Source of the DNA: Glycomyces harbinensis
GTDB taxonomy: Bacteria > Actinomycetota > Actinomycetes > Mycobacteriales > Micromonosporaceae
Length of the DNA stretch: 64,000 nt
Assembly (NCBI RefSeq): GCF_900101745.1
Contig: NZ_FNAD01000002.1
Location: forward strand, 434,001-498,000
Reading direction: 5' to 3'
A model generated the notes under the pieces. It was not told the DNA's origin. It made no database searches and worked only from the letters and a program-made list of their open reading frames with translations. A program made the position numbers and the translations under genes. Positions 1 through 7,068 of this stretch are shown piece after piece (the stretch's first letter is position 1; each line of letters begins with the position of its first letter).

Positions 1-176
1 CGGCCGCGGGCGGGCCAGGGGACCCGGTCGACGCCATGATCGAGGCGAACGTCCTGTTGACCGTGGAGGCGCTCAAGGCGCACCCGAACCTCGCCGAGCG
101 GGTCGCCGACGGCGCGCTCACCGTGGTCGGCGCCGTCTACTCGCTCGAGACGGGCCTGGTCGCCGAGGTCTCCTGA
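1..176 (+). CDS. Beta-carbonic anhydrase, C-terminal fragment
   Basis: Only the last ~57 codons are in the window; the gene enters from the left and stops with TGA at 174-176. The visible end has the helix ANVLLTVEALKAHP and the strand VVGAVYSLETGLVAEV. This matches the end of bacterial beta-class carbonic anhydrases, where a final strand of the form G-x-x-Y-x-L-x-T-G-x-V closes the fold. The zinc ligands lie upstream and cannot be checked. A complete second beta-carbonic anhydrase at 49381-49992 ends in the similar VVGAVYDLDTGKVTLV, which supports the call. Role inferred from the family: reversible CO2 hydration in the cytoplasm. Confidence 0.75.
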   Translation, partial: AAGGPGDPVDAMIEANVLLTVEALKAHPNLAERVADGALTVVGAVYSLETGLVAEVS

Positions 177-246
177 CCGCGGGGCGCGCGGGCGTCGACG
201 CTGAGCAGTACGCTGGGCCGCAACCGTTCCGGAAAGTTGGTGCGCC

Positions 247-1170
247 TTGCAGATCACCGTCGACGCCTGGGACCCGTCCTTCGCCGACAATCCCGAGTCG
301 CCCTCGAGCAAGAACCAGGCGATCGTGGAGCCCTCGGTCGAGCTCGATCCCGCCGACTGGCGGCCGATCGACGCGCCCGCGAACGGGCCGCGGCGGATCG
401 TCGTGGTCGACGGCGTGCGCCGCGTCGATGCGAGGGTCGAACTCATCGACGACGGGGAGCGCTGGCCGGGCGTGTGCGTGTCCTGGGCCGCGGGAGCGGT
501 CGCGTGCGATCTGGACGGCAGGAACTCGGCGGTCACCGAGGCGGCCGTGGAGCGCGGCCTGTTCGCCGCCGTCGACCCCGGCGCCGACTTCGGGCGCTAT
601 CCGCACCGGGAGGTCGAGTCCGCCGACCCCGCCGAGCTCATCGGCGCCGCGCAGGCGGCGATGGCCGAGCTGGAGGCGAAGGTGGCCTCCATGGTCGCGA
701 TGGACGCCGAGCTGTCGGTCCTCGACGGTCCGCTGCGCGGGCGCACCCGGCTGCCGAACTCGGTGGGCTACATCAAGAGCCATCAGCGCGCCTACCTGCC
801 CAAGCAGCTCAACGTGGTCGTGGAGCGGCTCAAGCCGGGCCAGCGGACCCCGGTGTTCCACCTGACCTCGGGCTGGCCGCGCTACACCTGGTACCTGCGC
901 CTGCCCGGCACGTCCTCGCGCGGCTGGGCCGGGGTCGCCCGGATCGAGGCCGCGACCGACCTCTCCGAGGAGGCCGCGATCGCCCTGGCGGACGCCACGG
1001 CGGCGTCGCTGCCGCCGCTCGGCTCGGCCGCGCACAAGGACGCGCGAGCCCCGCAGAACCTCACCCCGATCGCCGGGCTCGAACGCCGGCTCAAGCGGAT
1101 GCTCGGCGACCCGCGGCTGCTCCTGCGCTCGGTGCGCGCCGCGTCCCTGGAGACCGGCGGACCGTCCTAG
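247..1170 (+). CDS. NurA-like domain protein (putative nuclease fold)
   Basis: A 307-residue soluble protein starting at TTG 247; GGAAAG about 10 nt upstream may be its ribosome binding site. Two Asp-containing motifs, IVVVDGVRRVDAR (Asp55) and VLDGPLRGR (Asp160), are spaced like the metal-binding Asp motifs of NurA nucleases, and a conserved-looking segment GYIKSHQRAYLP follows. Related actinobacterial proteins are, from memory, often annotated as hypothetical or NurA-domain proteins and can sit beside a HerA-like ATPase. No such ATPase is visible here; the upstream neighbour is a carbonic anhydrase. The nuclease function is an inference and could be wrong, for example a non-catalytic RNase H-like fold. 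Confidence 0.55.
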   Translation: MQITVDAWDPSFADNPESPSSKNQAIVEPSVELDPADWRPIDAPANGPRRIVVVDGVRRVDARVELIDDGERWPGVCVSWAAGAVACDLDGRNSAVTEAAVERGLFAAVDPGADFGRYPHREVESADPAELIGAAQAAMAELEAKVASMVAMDAELSVLDGPLRGRTRLPNSVGYIKSHQRAYLPKQLNVVVERLKPGQRTPVFHLTSGWPRYTWYLRLPGTSSRGWAGVARIEAATDLSEEAAIALADATAASLPPLGSAAHKDARAPQNLTPIAGLERRLKRMLGDPRLLLRSVRAASLETGGPS

Positions 1171-1195
1171 CGCCGCTCCCGCCGGAGAACGACGG

Positions 1196-1224
1196 GAGGC
1201 CCCGGCGCGATGCGCCAGGGCCTC
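1196..1224. terminator. Hairpin between convergent genes
   Basis: Arms 1196-1208 and 1212-1224 form a 13-position stem with a single C-A mismatch and a 3-nt loop. It lies between the NurA-like gene and the convergent transglycosylase-like gene and can serve both strands. No U-tract follows, as is usual for this window. Confidence 0.6.
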
Positions 1225-1264
1225 CTCGGGTCAGCGAACTCCGGGGTCCGCGTGAAATGCAGGT

Positions 1265-1975
1265 CTAGTACCAGCCGTTGGACTCGCTGTGCGCCCAGGC
1301 GCCGCACGGGCTGCCGTAGCGGCCCTCGATGTACTCCAGGCCCCAGGCGATCTGGGTGGCCGGGTTGGTCTCCCAGTCGTCGCCGTTGGCGGCCATCTTG
1401 TCGCCGGGGAGCGACTGCGGGATGCCGTAGGCGCCCGAACCGGAGTTGTAGGCGGACTCGTCCCAGCCGGACTCGCGGTCCCACAGGCTCACGAGGCAGC
1501 CCACTTCGTCCATGCCCCAGCCGGCGTCGAGGGTCATGGTGCAGCCGATGGCCTTGTTGCCCGAGTACTCGGAGCAGTCGCCGGAGACCTCGACGGAGGT
1601 CCCGGAGTCGTCGGAGGAGTCCTCGACGGGCGCTTCCTCTTCCTCCTCCTCGACGGGGACCTCGGCGGCCTCGGCCTTGGCGGCGGCGGCCGTGCCGCCC
1701 TCCTTGACCGGGAGGATGCTCTCCATGGGGTCGACCTGGTCCCACTGGCGGTCGGCGTCGCCGGCGTCGGCGACGATCTCGGCCGCGAGCAGATCCTGGG
1801 CGGTGGGGTCCTCGGTGTTGATGATCGCGGCGCTGGCGCTGCTGGCGGTGCCGAAGGCGACCAGGACGGCGACGCCGGACGCGAACACCCGGGTGCGCAC
1901 GACGTGCCGCAGGCCGCCGGGTCGGCGGTCGTCGGATCGGTGCCTCGCTCGGGAGGGCTTCATGCGGGTAAACAT
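1265..1975 (-). CDS. Secreted transglycosylase-like cell-wall protein
   Basis: A 236-residue exported protein. The N-terminus (start MFTRMKPSRARH) is basic, then comes a hydrophobic stretch ending ASGVAVLVAFGTASSASA, a typical signal peptide. The middle is a low-complexity acidic linker with a run of seven Glu. The C-terminal ~90 residues contain WDRESGWDESAYN and GAYGIPQSLPGDKM, the Glu and G-x-YG-x-PQ motifs of the lysozyme-like aggregation-promoting-factor/SLT family. It probably cleaves or remodels peptidoglycan outside the membrane, like resuscitation-promoting factors. The start at 1975 was chosen because a TAGGGT element lies 7 nt upstream (leaderless); an upstream in-frame start at 2047 would precede the likely promoter. 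Confidence 0.8.
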   Translation of the reverse strand: MFTRMKPSRARHRSDDRRPGGLRHVVRTRVFASGVAVLVAFGTASSASAAIINTEDPTAQDLLAAEIVADAGDADRQWDQVDPMESILPVKEGGTAAAAKAEAAEVPVEEEEEEAPVEDSSDDSGTSVEVSGDCSEYSGNKAIGCTMTLDAGWGMDEVGCLVSLWDRESGWDESAYNSGSGAYGIPQSLPGDKMAANGDDWETNPATQIAWGLEYIEGRYGSPCGAWAHSESNGWY

Positions 1976-2024
1976 CGGGGTAACCCTAGAGACCCGCGAT
2001 CGCGGAACCGTACCGCTCGGTAAC
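1976..2024 (-). promoter_or_regulatory. Promoter of transglycosylase gene with GTTAC repeats
   Basis: On the minus strand, TAGGGT at 1988-1983 sits 7 nt before the ATG, fitting a leaderless promoter. GTTAC occurs at 2024-2020, followed 6 nt later by GTACG, and again at 1984-1980. Paired GTTAC-like pentamers resemble sites described for the regulator MtrA, which controls cell-wall hydrolase genes in actinobacteria. The match is partial and regulator identity is a guess. I looked for the c-di-AMP (ydaO) riboswitch common before such genes and did not see its core. Confidence 0.35.
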
Positions 2025-2235
2025 GGCCCCAACACGGCACATTGCACGCCGCGAGCGAAGCCATCGGGTGACCGTCTCGTCCGATAGCGCCCCTATCGCG
2101 CGTTCCGCGGCAAAGGCCGGAAACCCGGGCGATCGGGCTCCCCCGAACGGCCCATTGACGCCCGCCGCGGCTCCCTACCTTCTTCCACTTAGGTCCACCG
2201 AGATCAACGTCACAACCGCTCGGATCGGACGCGAA

Positions 2236-2263
2236 AGCGGCCCCGCCGGTCGGCGGGGCCGCT
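2236..2263 (-). terminator. Terminator of HAAS membrane protein gene
   Basis: A perfect 12-bp stem (2236-2247 with 2252-2263) and 4-nt loop, 19 nt past the stop of the minus-strand gene at 2283. No U-run. Confidence 0.6.
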
Positions 2264-2282
2264 GCCGTACGCCATGAACCGG

Positions 2283-3302
2283 CTACTCCGTGGTGGGTCC
2301 GTCGGCGGTGGGCGCCGCGGACTCCTCCGTGGTCGAGGAATCGTCGGTCGCCGCGCCCTCCGGCGGCGCCGACTCGGACGGGTCGGCCGTCGGCTCCTCG
2401 TCCTCGGGGACGCACAGCGGGTACTGGTATCCCAGGTCGACGTCCGGCTCCGCGGTCATCGCGTCGTAGGGGCCCTCGACCGTGAGGTCATCGGCCGTGG
2501 GGGTCTCGAACGGGTTCGACGGGGGCAGCGAGCACAGGGTCGGATCGCCGATGTAGAGCGGATTGCCGTACTCGTCGAGGAGGTACACCCCGGTGAGGAG
2601 TTCGCCGTCCGCGCTGTACGGGTAGACGTCCTCGGGTCCGTAATACCCGTACTCGTCGACGAAGGCGCCGTCGTCCACATAGTCGTAGCCGATGTAGGTG
2701 GACCCCAGGGCGCTCGCGGCGGCGACCCAGAGCAGGGCCAGCCCGCCGAGGTTCAGCGCCCACCGGCCGGCGGGGCGCCACGCGGTCGAGCGGGTCCCCA
2801 GTCGCACGGAGCACCAGATGAGCACGAGCGAGAGCACCGCGAGCCAGAAGAGGGTCACCGCCGAGAACAAGTAGGCGCCCAGCAGCGAGTTGCCGACGTA
2901 CACCGCGACGACGCCCGCGCCCGCGAGGCCTCGCAGGACCCACCATGCGGGCCGCAGGGACTTCCAGAACTCCAGGAACGGTCCCGCGCCCGCACTGACG
3001 GTGTACCGGTCGGCGAGACCGCCCACCCGGGCCAGCGCGGCGGTGACCTTCTCCCGCGCCGGTGCGTTCCCTTGCGCCGCATCGATCTCGGCGGCCTCGC
3101 GCAGTTCGCTGGCGTAAGCCTCGGGGGACCCGAGGCGTTCGGCGAGGGTCGCGCCCGGCTCGAGGTCGGCCGCCACTTCGGTCAGGTGCGTCTCGAGGTC
3201 GGCGAGGAGGTCCTCGCGAACGGGTGCGGGGAGGTCGGCGAGGTGTCGCCGGACCGCGGACTCGTAGTCCGCGACCTCGTCGGCCCGGGGTGTGTCGGTC
3301 AT
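2283..3302 (-). CDS. HAAS-domain membrane protein, PadR partner
   Basis: A 339-residue protein. The N-terminal ~75 residues (VRRHLADLPAPVREDLLADL through LGSPEAYASELREAA) form the HAAS/DUF1700-type helical domain that accompanies PadR-like regulators. About four hydrophobic segments follow (residues ~110-200: WWVLRGLAGAGVVAVYV, LLGAYLFSAVTLFWLAVLSLVLIW, NLGGLALLWVAAASALG). The C-terminal half is Asp/Glu/Pro/Tyr-rich and low in complexity, probably extracytoplasmic. It is third in a minus-strand operon with the PadR gene and a shorter HAAS protein, preceded by an AAGAAGGGC ribosome binding site. Function unknown; a membrane sensor or effector under PadR control is the usual inference. Confidence 0.75.
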   Translation of the reverse strand: MTDTPRADEVADYESAVRRHLADLPAPVREDLLADLETHLTEVAADLEPGATLAERLGSPEAYASELREAAEIDAAQGNAPAREKVTAALARVGGLADRYTVSAGAGPFLEFWKSLRPAWWVLRGLAGAGVVAVYVGNSLLGAYLFSAVTLFWLAVLSLVLIWCSVRLGTRSTAWRPAGRWALNLGGLALLWVAAASALGSTYIGYDYVDDGAFVDEYGYYGPEDVYPYSADGELLTGVYLLDEYGNPLYIGDPTLCSLPPSNPFETPTADDLTVEGPYDAMTAEPDVDLGYQYPLCVPEDEEPTADPSESAPPEGAATDDSSTTEESAAPTADGPTTE

Positions 3303-3341
3303 TGGTCTGCCCTTCTTGAAAACCGTGGATGCCGGCCGGCG

Positions 3342-3728
3342 TCAGCGGGCCAGGCCGGTGAAATACGCGATGGCCAGGAAGACGCACCAGGCGCCCGCGG
3401 CTATCAGGACGGCGGTGATGAGTCCGTGCAGAGCCCACCAGCCCGGTCGGAGGGTCGCGGCGATCGCGGCGGCGCGGCCGGTCCACTCGCCGCGGTACAG
3501 GCGCGCGGCGAGTCCGGCGCGTCGCAGCTCGACGGTGTCGCGCAGCCGCGTGGCGCAGTGCTCGGCGCTGCCGAGCCGCAGGTCCGGGGATTCGCCCGGG
3601 GCGAGCGCGGCGGCGGCCTCGGCGAGGCGGGCCCGGAGGTCGGCGCGGACGTGGTCGGGCAGGTCGGCGAGGTGGCGCTCGACGGAGGCCTGGTAGGCCG
3701 CGATGGGATGGGGGGTCATCGTGGTCAT
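3342..3728 (-). CDS. Short HAAS-domain membrane protein
   Basis: A 128-residue protein. Residues ~8-70 repeat the HAAS pattern of its neighbour (VERHLADLPDHVRADLRARL ... LGSAEHCATRLRD), followed by one or two membrane segments (GWWALHGLITAVLIAAGAWCVFLAIAYF) and a short tail. The gene begins 10 nt after the PadR stop codon and ends 39 nt before the longer HAAS gene, so the three are likely co-transcribed. The shared N-terminal domain suggests the two membrane proteins arose by duplication. AAGGAAC precedes the start; a second in-frame ATG lies three codons in. Confidence 0.75.
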   Translation of the reverse strand: MTTMTPHPIAAYQASVERHLADLPDHVRADLRARLAEAAAALAPGESPDLRLGSAEHCATRLRDTVELRRAGLAARLYRGEWTGRAAAIAATLRPGWWALHGLITAVLIAAGAWCVFLAIAYFTGLAR

Positions 3729-3738
3729 GGCGGGTTCC

Positions 3739-4077
3739 TTACTCGGGGGTCCCGGGCCGGGGGGTGTCGAACAGGGCCTGCATCTTGTCGCTCACGTCGA
3801 CCCAGGCGTCCTGCATCTGGCGGAGGTACTTCGTGCCGGGCTCGGTGAGCGCGTAGTACTTGCGGTGCGGTCCGGCGTCGCTCGGCTGCACGTAGGTGGA
3901 CAGGTATCCGGCCCGGTAGAGGCGGCGGAGCGTGCCGTAGACCGAGGCGTCGCCGAGCTCGTCGAACCCGGCCGCGCGGAGGCGGTGCAGGATCTCGTAG
4001 CCGTAGCCGTCCGCGGTCTCCAGGACCCGCAGCACGATGATGTCGAGCAGGCCCTTGAGCAGTTGCGATCTATCCAC
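3739..4077 (-). CDS. PadR-family transcriptional regulator
   Basis: About 112 residues, the compact PadR (subfamily 2) length: a winged helix (LLKGLLDIIVLRVLE, GYGYEILHRLRAAGF, DASVYGTLRRLYRAGYL) with the wing segment HRKYYALTEPG, then a C-terminal dimerisation helix. The start at GTG 4077 was chosen because a 21-bp inverted repeat (4088-4108) lies just upstream and TACTGT at 4090-4085 would give a leaderless transcript. An ATG at 4098 would fall inside that repeat. PadR proteins usually repress their own operon and respond to small molecules. Here the targets are the two HAAS membrane proteins downstream. Confidence 0.85.
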   Translation of the reverse strand: MDRSQLLKGLLDIIVLRVLETADGYGYEILHRLRAAGFDELGDASVYGTLRRLYRAGYLSTYVQPSDAGPHRKYYALTEPGTKYLRQMQDAWVDVSDKMQALFDTPRPGTPE

Positions 4078-4087
4078 GCCTTCCACA

Positions 4088-4108
4088 GTACCATGCAATG
4101 CACAGTAC
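4088..4108. promoter_or_regulatory. Probable PadR operator
   Basis: A 21-bp imperfect palindrome: outer arms GTAC at 4088-4091 and 4105-4108, inner arms TGCA at 4094-4097 and 4099-4102 around one central base. It overlaps the predicted -10 of the padR operon, as expected for an autorepressor site. Confidence 0.6.
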
Positions 4109-4137
4109 TGCGTTACGGCAAGTCCCTGGAGACGGCG

Positions 4138-4163
4138 ACGGCCCCGCCTCGCGGCGGGGCCGT
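4138..4163 (-). terminator. Terminator downstream of gltX
   Basis: An 11-bp perfect stem (4138-4148 with 4153-4163) and a 4-nt loop, 17 nt beyond the gltX stop. It separates gltX from the padR promoter. Confidence 0.65.
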
Positions 4164-4179
4164 TCCTCGTTGCGGCGCT

Positions 4180-5646
4180 TTAGAAGGTCGCGAGCGCGGC
4201 GCGCAGGCGCGCCAGGCTCACGTCCCTGCCGAGCAGCTCCATCGACTCGTACAGCGGCGGCGAGACGGTCTTGCCGCTGATCGCCACGCGGACGGGGCCG
4301 AACGCCTTGCGGGGCTTGAGGCCCATGCCGTCCACGAGGGCGCCCCGCAGGGCCTCCTCGATGGCCGCGGTGGTCCACTCGACGCCGTCGAGGGCCGCGA
4401 TCGACGCGTTCAGGACGTCCGCCGCGTCGTCCTTGAAGGTCTTCTTCGCACTGTCCTCGTCGATCGCGACCTCGGTGCCGCAGAACAGGAAGCGGAGCAT
4501 CTCCACCGCCTGCGAGAGCGTCGTGCACCGCTCCTGCACCAGCGGGACCGCGACCTGGAGGACGTGCGCCTCCTCGGGGGTCGGCTCGGCGCCGACCAGG
4601 CCGGCCTCGGCCAGGCGCGGGAGCAGCATGCCGGTCAGCTCGGCCGGGTCGACGCCGCGGAAGTGGTCGGCGCAGATCGCGTCGAACTTCTTCTCGTCGA
4701 ACCTCGCCGGGTTCGACTTCACGTCGTGCAGGTCGAAGGCCGCCAGGAACTCCGCGACGGTGAACACGTCGCGGTCGCCCGAGATCGACCAGCCGAGGGT
4801 CGCCACGTAGTTGAGCACGCCCTCGGGCAGGTACCCGGCCTCCTTGTACTGCAAGAGGTTCGAGCGCGGGTCGCGCTTGGACATCTTCTTGCCCCGCTCG
4901 TCCACGATGAGCGGCAGGTGCGCGTACTCGGGCACGCCGTCGGCGAGGCCGAGGTCGACCAGCGCGCGCCACATGACGATCTGGCGCGGCGTCGAGGGCA
5001 TGAGGTCCTCGCCGCGGGTCACCATGTTGACCTTCATGAGCGCGTCGTCGACCGGGTTGGTCAGGGTGTACAGCGGCGAGCCGTCGGCGCGGGCGATCAC
5101 GTAGTCGGGCACGGTCCCCGCGGGCGTGGTCACCTCGCCGCGCACCGCGTCCTGGAACGCGATGTCCTCGTTCGGCATCCGCATCCGGTAGACCGGCTTG
5201 CGGCCCTCGGCGCGGAAGGCGGCCTTCTGCTCCTCGGTGAGGTCGCGGTCGAAGTTGTCGTAGCCGAGCTTCGGGTCGCGGTTCGCGGCCTTGTGGCGGG
5301 CCTCGACCTCCTCGTTCGTGGAGAAGGCCTCGTAGGCGTAGCCGCCTTCGAGCAGGCGCTCGATGACGTCGGCGTAGACGTCGAGGCGCTGCGACTGCCG
5401 GTAGGGCGCGTAGGGCCCGCCGATGTCGGGGCCCTCGTCCCAGGTCATGCCCAGCCACGAGAGCGCCTCGAGCAGCTGCAGGTAGGACTCCTCGGTGTCG
5501 CGCGCCGCGTCGGTGTCCTCGATGCGGAACACGAACTCGCCGCCCTTGGCCCGGGCGTAGCCCCAGGAGAACAGGCAGGTGCGCACCAGGCCCACGTGCG
5601 GCGTCCCGGTGGGGCTGGGGCAGAAGCGCGTGCGGACTTTACTCAC
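4180..5646 (-). CDS. gltX: Glutamyl-tRNA synthetase
   Basis: A 488-residue class I aminoacyl-tRNA synthetase that charges tRNA-Glu (and in many actinobacteria tRNA-Gln for later amidation). The HIGH signature appears as HVGL (17-20) after the FCPSPTG motif; KMSKR is at 254-258; IEDTD (42-46) and RGEDLMPSTPRQ (211-222) are typical of the family. The helical anticodon-binding domain fills the C-terminal third. The Cys-rich zinc motif of some GltX proteins is not present around residues 105-125. The GTG start overlaps the end of the FAH-family gene by 8 nt, so the two are translationally coupled. Confidence 0.97.
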   Translation of the reverse strand: MSKVRTRFCPSPTGTPHVGLVRTCLFSWGYARAKGGEFVFRIEDTDAARDTEESYLQLLEALSWLGMTWDEGPDIGGPYAPYRQSQRLDVYADVIERLLEGGYAYEAFSTNEEVEARHKAANRDPKLGYDNFDRDLTEEQKAAFRAEGRKPVYRMRMPNEDIAFQDAVRGEVTTPAGTVPDYVIARADGSPLYTLTNPVDDALMKVNMVTRGEDLMPSTPRQIVMWRALVDLGLADGVPEYAHLPLIVDERGKKMSKRDPRSNLLQYKEAGYLPEGVLNYVATLGWSISGDRDVFTVAEFLAAFDLHDVKSNPARFDEKKFDAICADHFRGVDPAELTGMLLPRLAEAGLVGAEPTPEEAHVLQVAVPLVQERCTTLSQAVEMLRFLFCGTEVAIDEDSAKKTFKDDAADVLNASIAALDGVEWTTAAIEEALRGALVDGMGLKPRKAFGPVRVAISGKTVSPPLYESMELLGRDVSLARLRAALATF

Positions 5647-6430
5647 TGGGAACCACCTTGTTGGAGAGCGTGCCGATGCCGGCGACGGAGACCGCGACGG
5701 TCTCGCCGGCCTGGAGCGGCCCGACGCCGGCGGGCGTGCCGGTGAGAACCACGTCGCCCGGCAGCAGCGTCATGATCTGGGAGACGTAGGCGACGAGCGC
5801 GGGCGGGTCGAAGACCATGTCCTTGGTCGAGCCGAGCTGGCGGACCTCGCCGCCCACCTCGCAGCGGATCTCGGTGTTGGCGATGTCGGCGCCGTTCTCG
5901 AGCGGGTCGGTCTCGATCCAGGGCCCGAGCGGGCAGAACGAGTCGAAGCCCTTGGCGCGCGTGAACTGCACGTCCTGCTGCTGGAGGTCGCGGGCGGTCA
6001 CGTCGTTGGCGCAGGTGTAGCCGAAGATCGAGCCCTTCGCGGCCTCGCGGTCGAGGCCGCGGGCGCCGGGCAGGCCGATGACGACGGCGAGCTCGGCCTC
6101 GTGCTCGACCTGGTCGGAGACGGCCGGGAGCCGGATGTGCTCGCCGGGGCCGATGACCGAGGTGGAGGGCTTGAGGAAGATCAAGGGCTCCTTGGGGACC
6201 TCGTTGCCCAGTTCGGCGGCGTGCTCGGCGTAGTTGCGCCCCACGCAGACCACTTTGGACGGGAGGATGGGCGCGAGGAGGCGCACGTCCTCCAGCGCCC
6301 AGCGCTGGCCGCTGAGTTTGATCTGCGCGAAGGGGTGGCCCTCGATCTCGGCGGCGGTGGCCCCCGGGCCCTCCCCTTCGAGGATGGCGAACGACATGCC
6401 GGTCGGTTGAGCGATCCGCGCGATCCGCAC
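5639..6430 (-). CDS. Fumarylacetoacetate hydrolase-family protein
   Basis: A 263-residue FAH-family enzyme. Signature pieces: KVVCVGRNYAEHA (~59-71), PLIFLKPSTSVIG, EHEAELAVVIG with the metal-binding Glu residues, YTCANDVTARDLQ, and the C-terminal GDVVLTGTPAGVG loop. The family includes ureidoglycolate lyase, 2-hydroxyhepta-2,4-diene-1,7-dioate isomerase and oxaloacetate decarboxylases. The exact substrate cannot be read from the sequence. The start is GTG with GAGAGGGG upstream. It is the first gene of a two-gene operon with gltX, an arrangement recurrent in actinobacteria. Confidence 0.9.
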   Translation of the reverse strand: MRIARIAQPTGMSFAILEGEGPGATAAEIEGHPFAQIKLSGQRWALEDVRLLAPILPSKVVCVGRNYAEHAAELGNEVPKEPLIFLKPSTSVIGPGEHIRLPAVSDQVEHEAELAVVIGLPGARGLDREAAKGSIFGYTCANDVTARDLQQQDVQFTRAKGFDSFCPLGPWIETDPLENGADIANTEIRCEVGGEVRQLGSTKDMVFDPPALVAYVSQIMTLLPGDVVLTGTPAGVGPLQAGETVAVSVAGIGTLSNKVVPSE

Positions 6431-6544
6431 AGTCGGCCCCTCTCTGAGACTGGTTCGAAACCTTGCGGGCCCAGCTTAGTTCGGGGTCGGGCGGGATCGG
6501 ACGCACACCGGACGCGGAGCGTTCCGGTCACTGCGCCGGTCGGG

Positions 6545-6886
6545 CTACCTCAGGAGGAGGAACAGCACGACGATGACGAGGGTGCCGATCAGGGCGCCGA
6601 CGACGACGCCCATGCCCAGGCGCCGGACCTTCCCGAACATGCCGATGAAGAAGCCGAGCACGCAGGTCAGCGGCGCGGCGACGAGGAGCGAGAGGGCGGT
6701 GGCGCCGAGGCGGACCTTGACGGTCTCGCCGATGTCGCCGACGAGGACGAAGCCGAGCGCGACGGCGAGGACCACGAGGATCACCAGGCCGAGGAAGAAG
6801 CCGGAGCCGAAGCGGCGCCGTCCGTACACGGCCGAATCCGCGGCACGGGCGGCCGCGCGGGCGCGATCGGTCTTGTAGGAAGTCAC
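6545..6886 (-). CDS. Small three-helix membrane protein, unknown function
   Basis: A 113-residue protein with a basic N-terminus (YKTDRARAAARAADSAVYGRRRFG) followed by three hydrophobic segments: ~30-50 (FFLGLVILVVLAVALGFVLVG), ~62-84 (ALSLLVAAPLTCVLGFFIGMFG) and ~91-112 (LGMGVVVGALIGTLVIVVLFLLL). No catalytic motif is visible and I do not recognise the family. It reads away from the beta-propeller gene and has its own promoter: TACAGT at 6898-6893 lies 6 nt before the GTG start. Confidence 0.75.
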   Translation of the reverse strand: MTSYKTDRARAAARAADSAVYGRRRFGSGFFLGLVILVVLAVALGFVLVGDIGETVKVRLGATALSLLVAAPLTCVLGFFIGMFGKVRRLGMGVVVGALIGTLVIVVLFLLLR

Positions 6887-6892
6887 CTTTCA

Positions 6893-6898
6893 ACTGTA
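6893..6898 (-). promoter_or_regulatory. -10 element of leaderless small membrane protein gene
   Basis: TACAGT on the minus strand, exactly 6 nt before the GTG at 6886. The expected transcription start coincides with the start codon. Confidence 0.45.
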
Positions 6899-7068
6899 GT
6901 ACGGCTCGGCCAGGTCCTGGGTGACGGCGTTCGCGGCGTTGCGGTGCCGCGTCGCCCCCGACGCGGTCCGTTGTGGATTCGGCCCCGTGTGTCGGCCCGC
7001 ACCCCCGGTTCGGGTGACGCGCCGTCCCGAATGCCCGGCGAGTCGCCAGGCGCGTGCAAGACTGCCGT

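Noticed and set aside
118-1035. Long reading frames opposite the NurA-like gene and many other genes
   Set aside because: Arg/Pro/Gly-rich low-complexity translations are typical antisense shadows in GC-rich DNA and lack domains or ribosome binding sites.
1976-2130. ydaO (c-di-AMP) riboswitch before the transglycosylase gene
   Set aside because: The conserved core segments were not found on the relevant strand.
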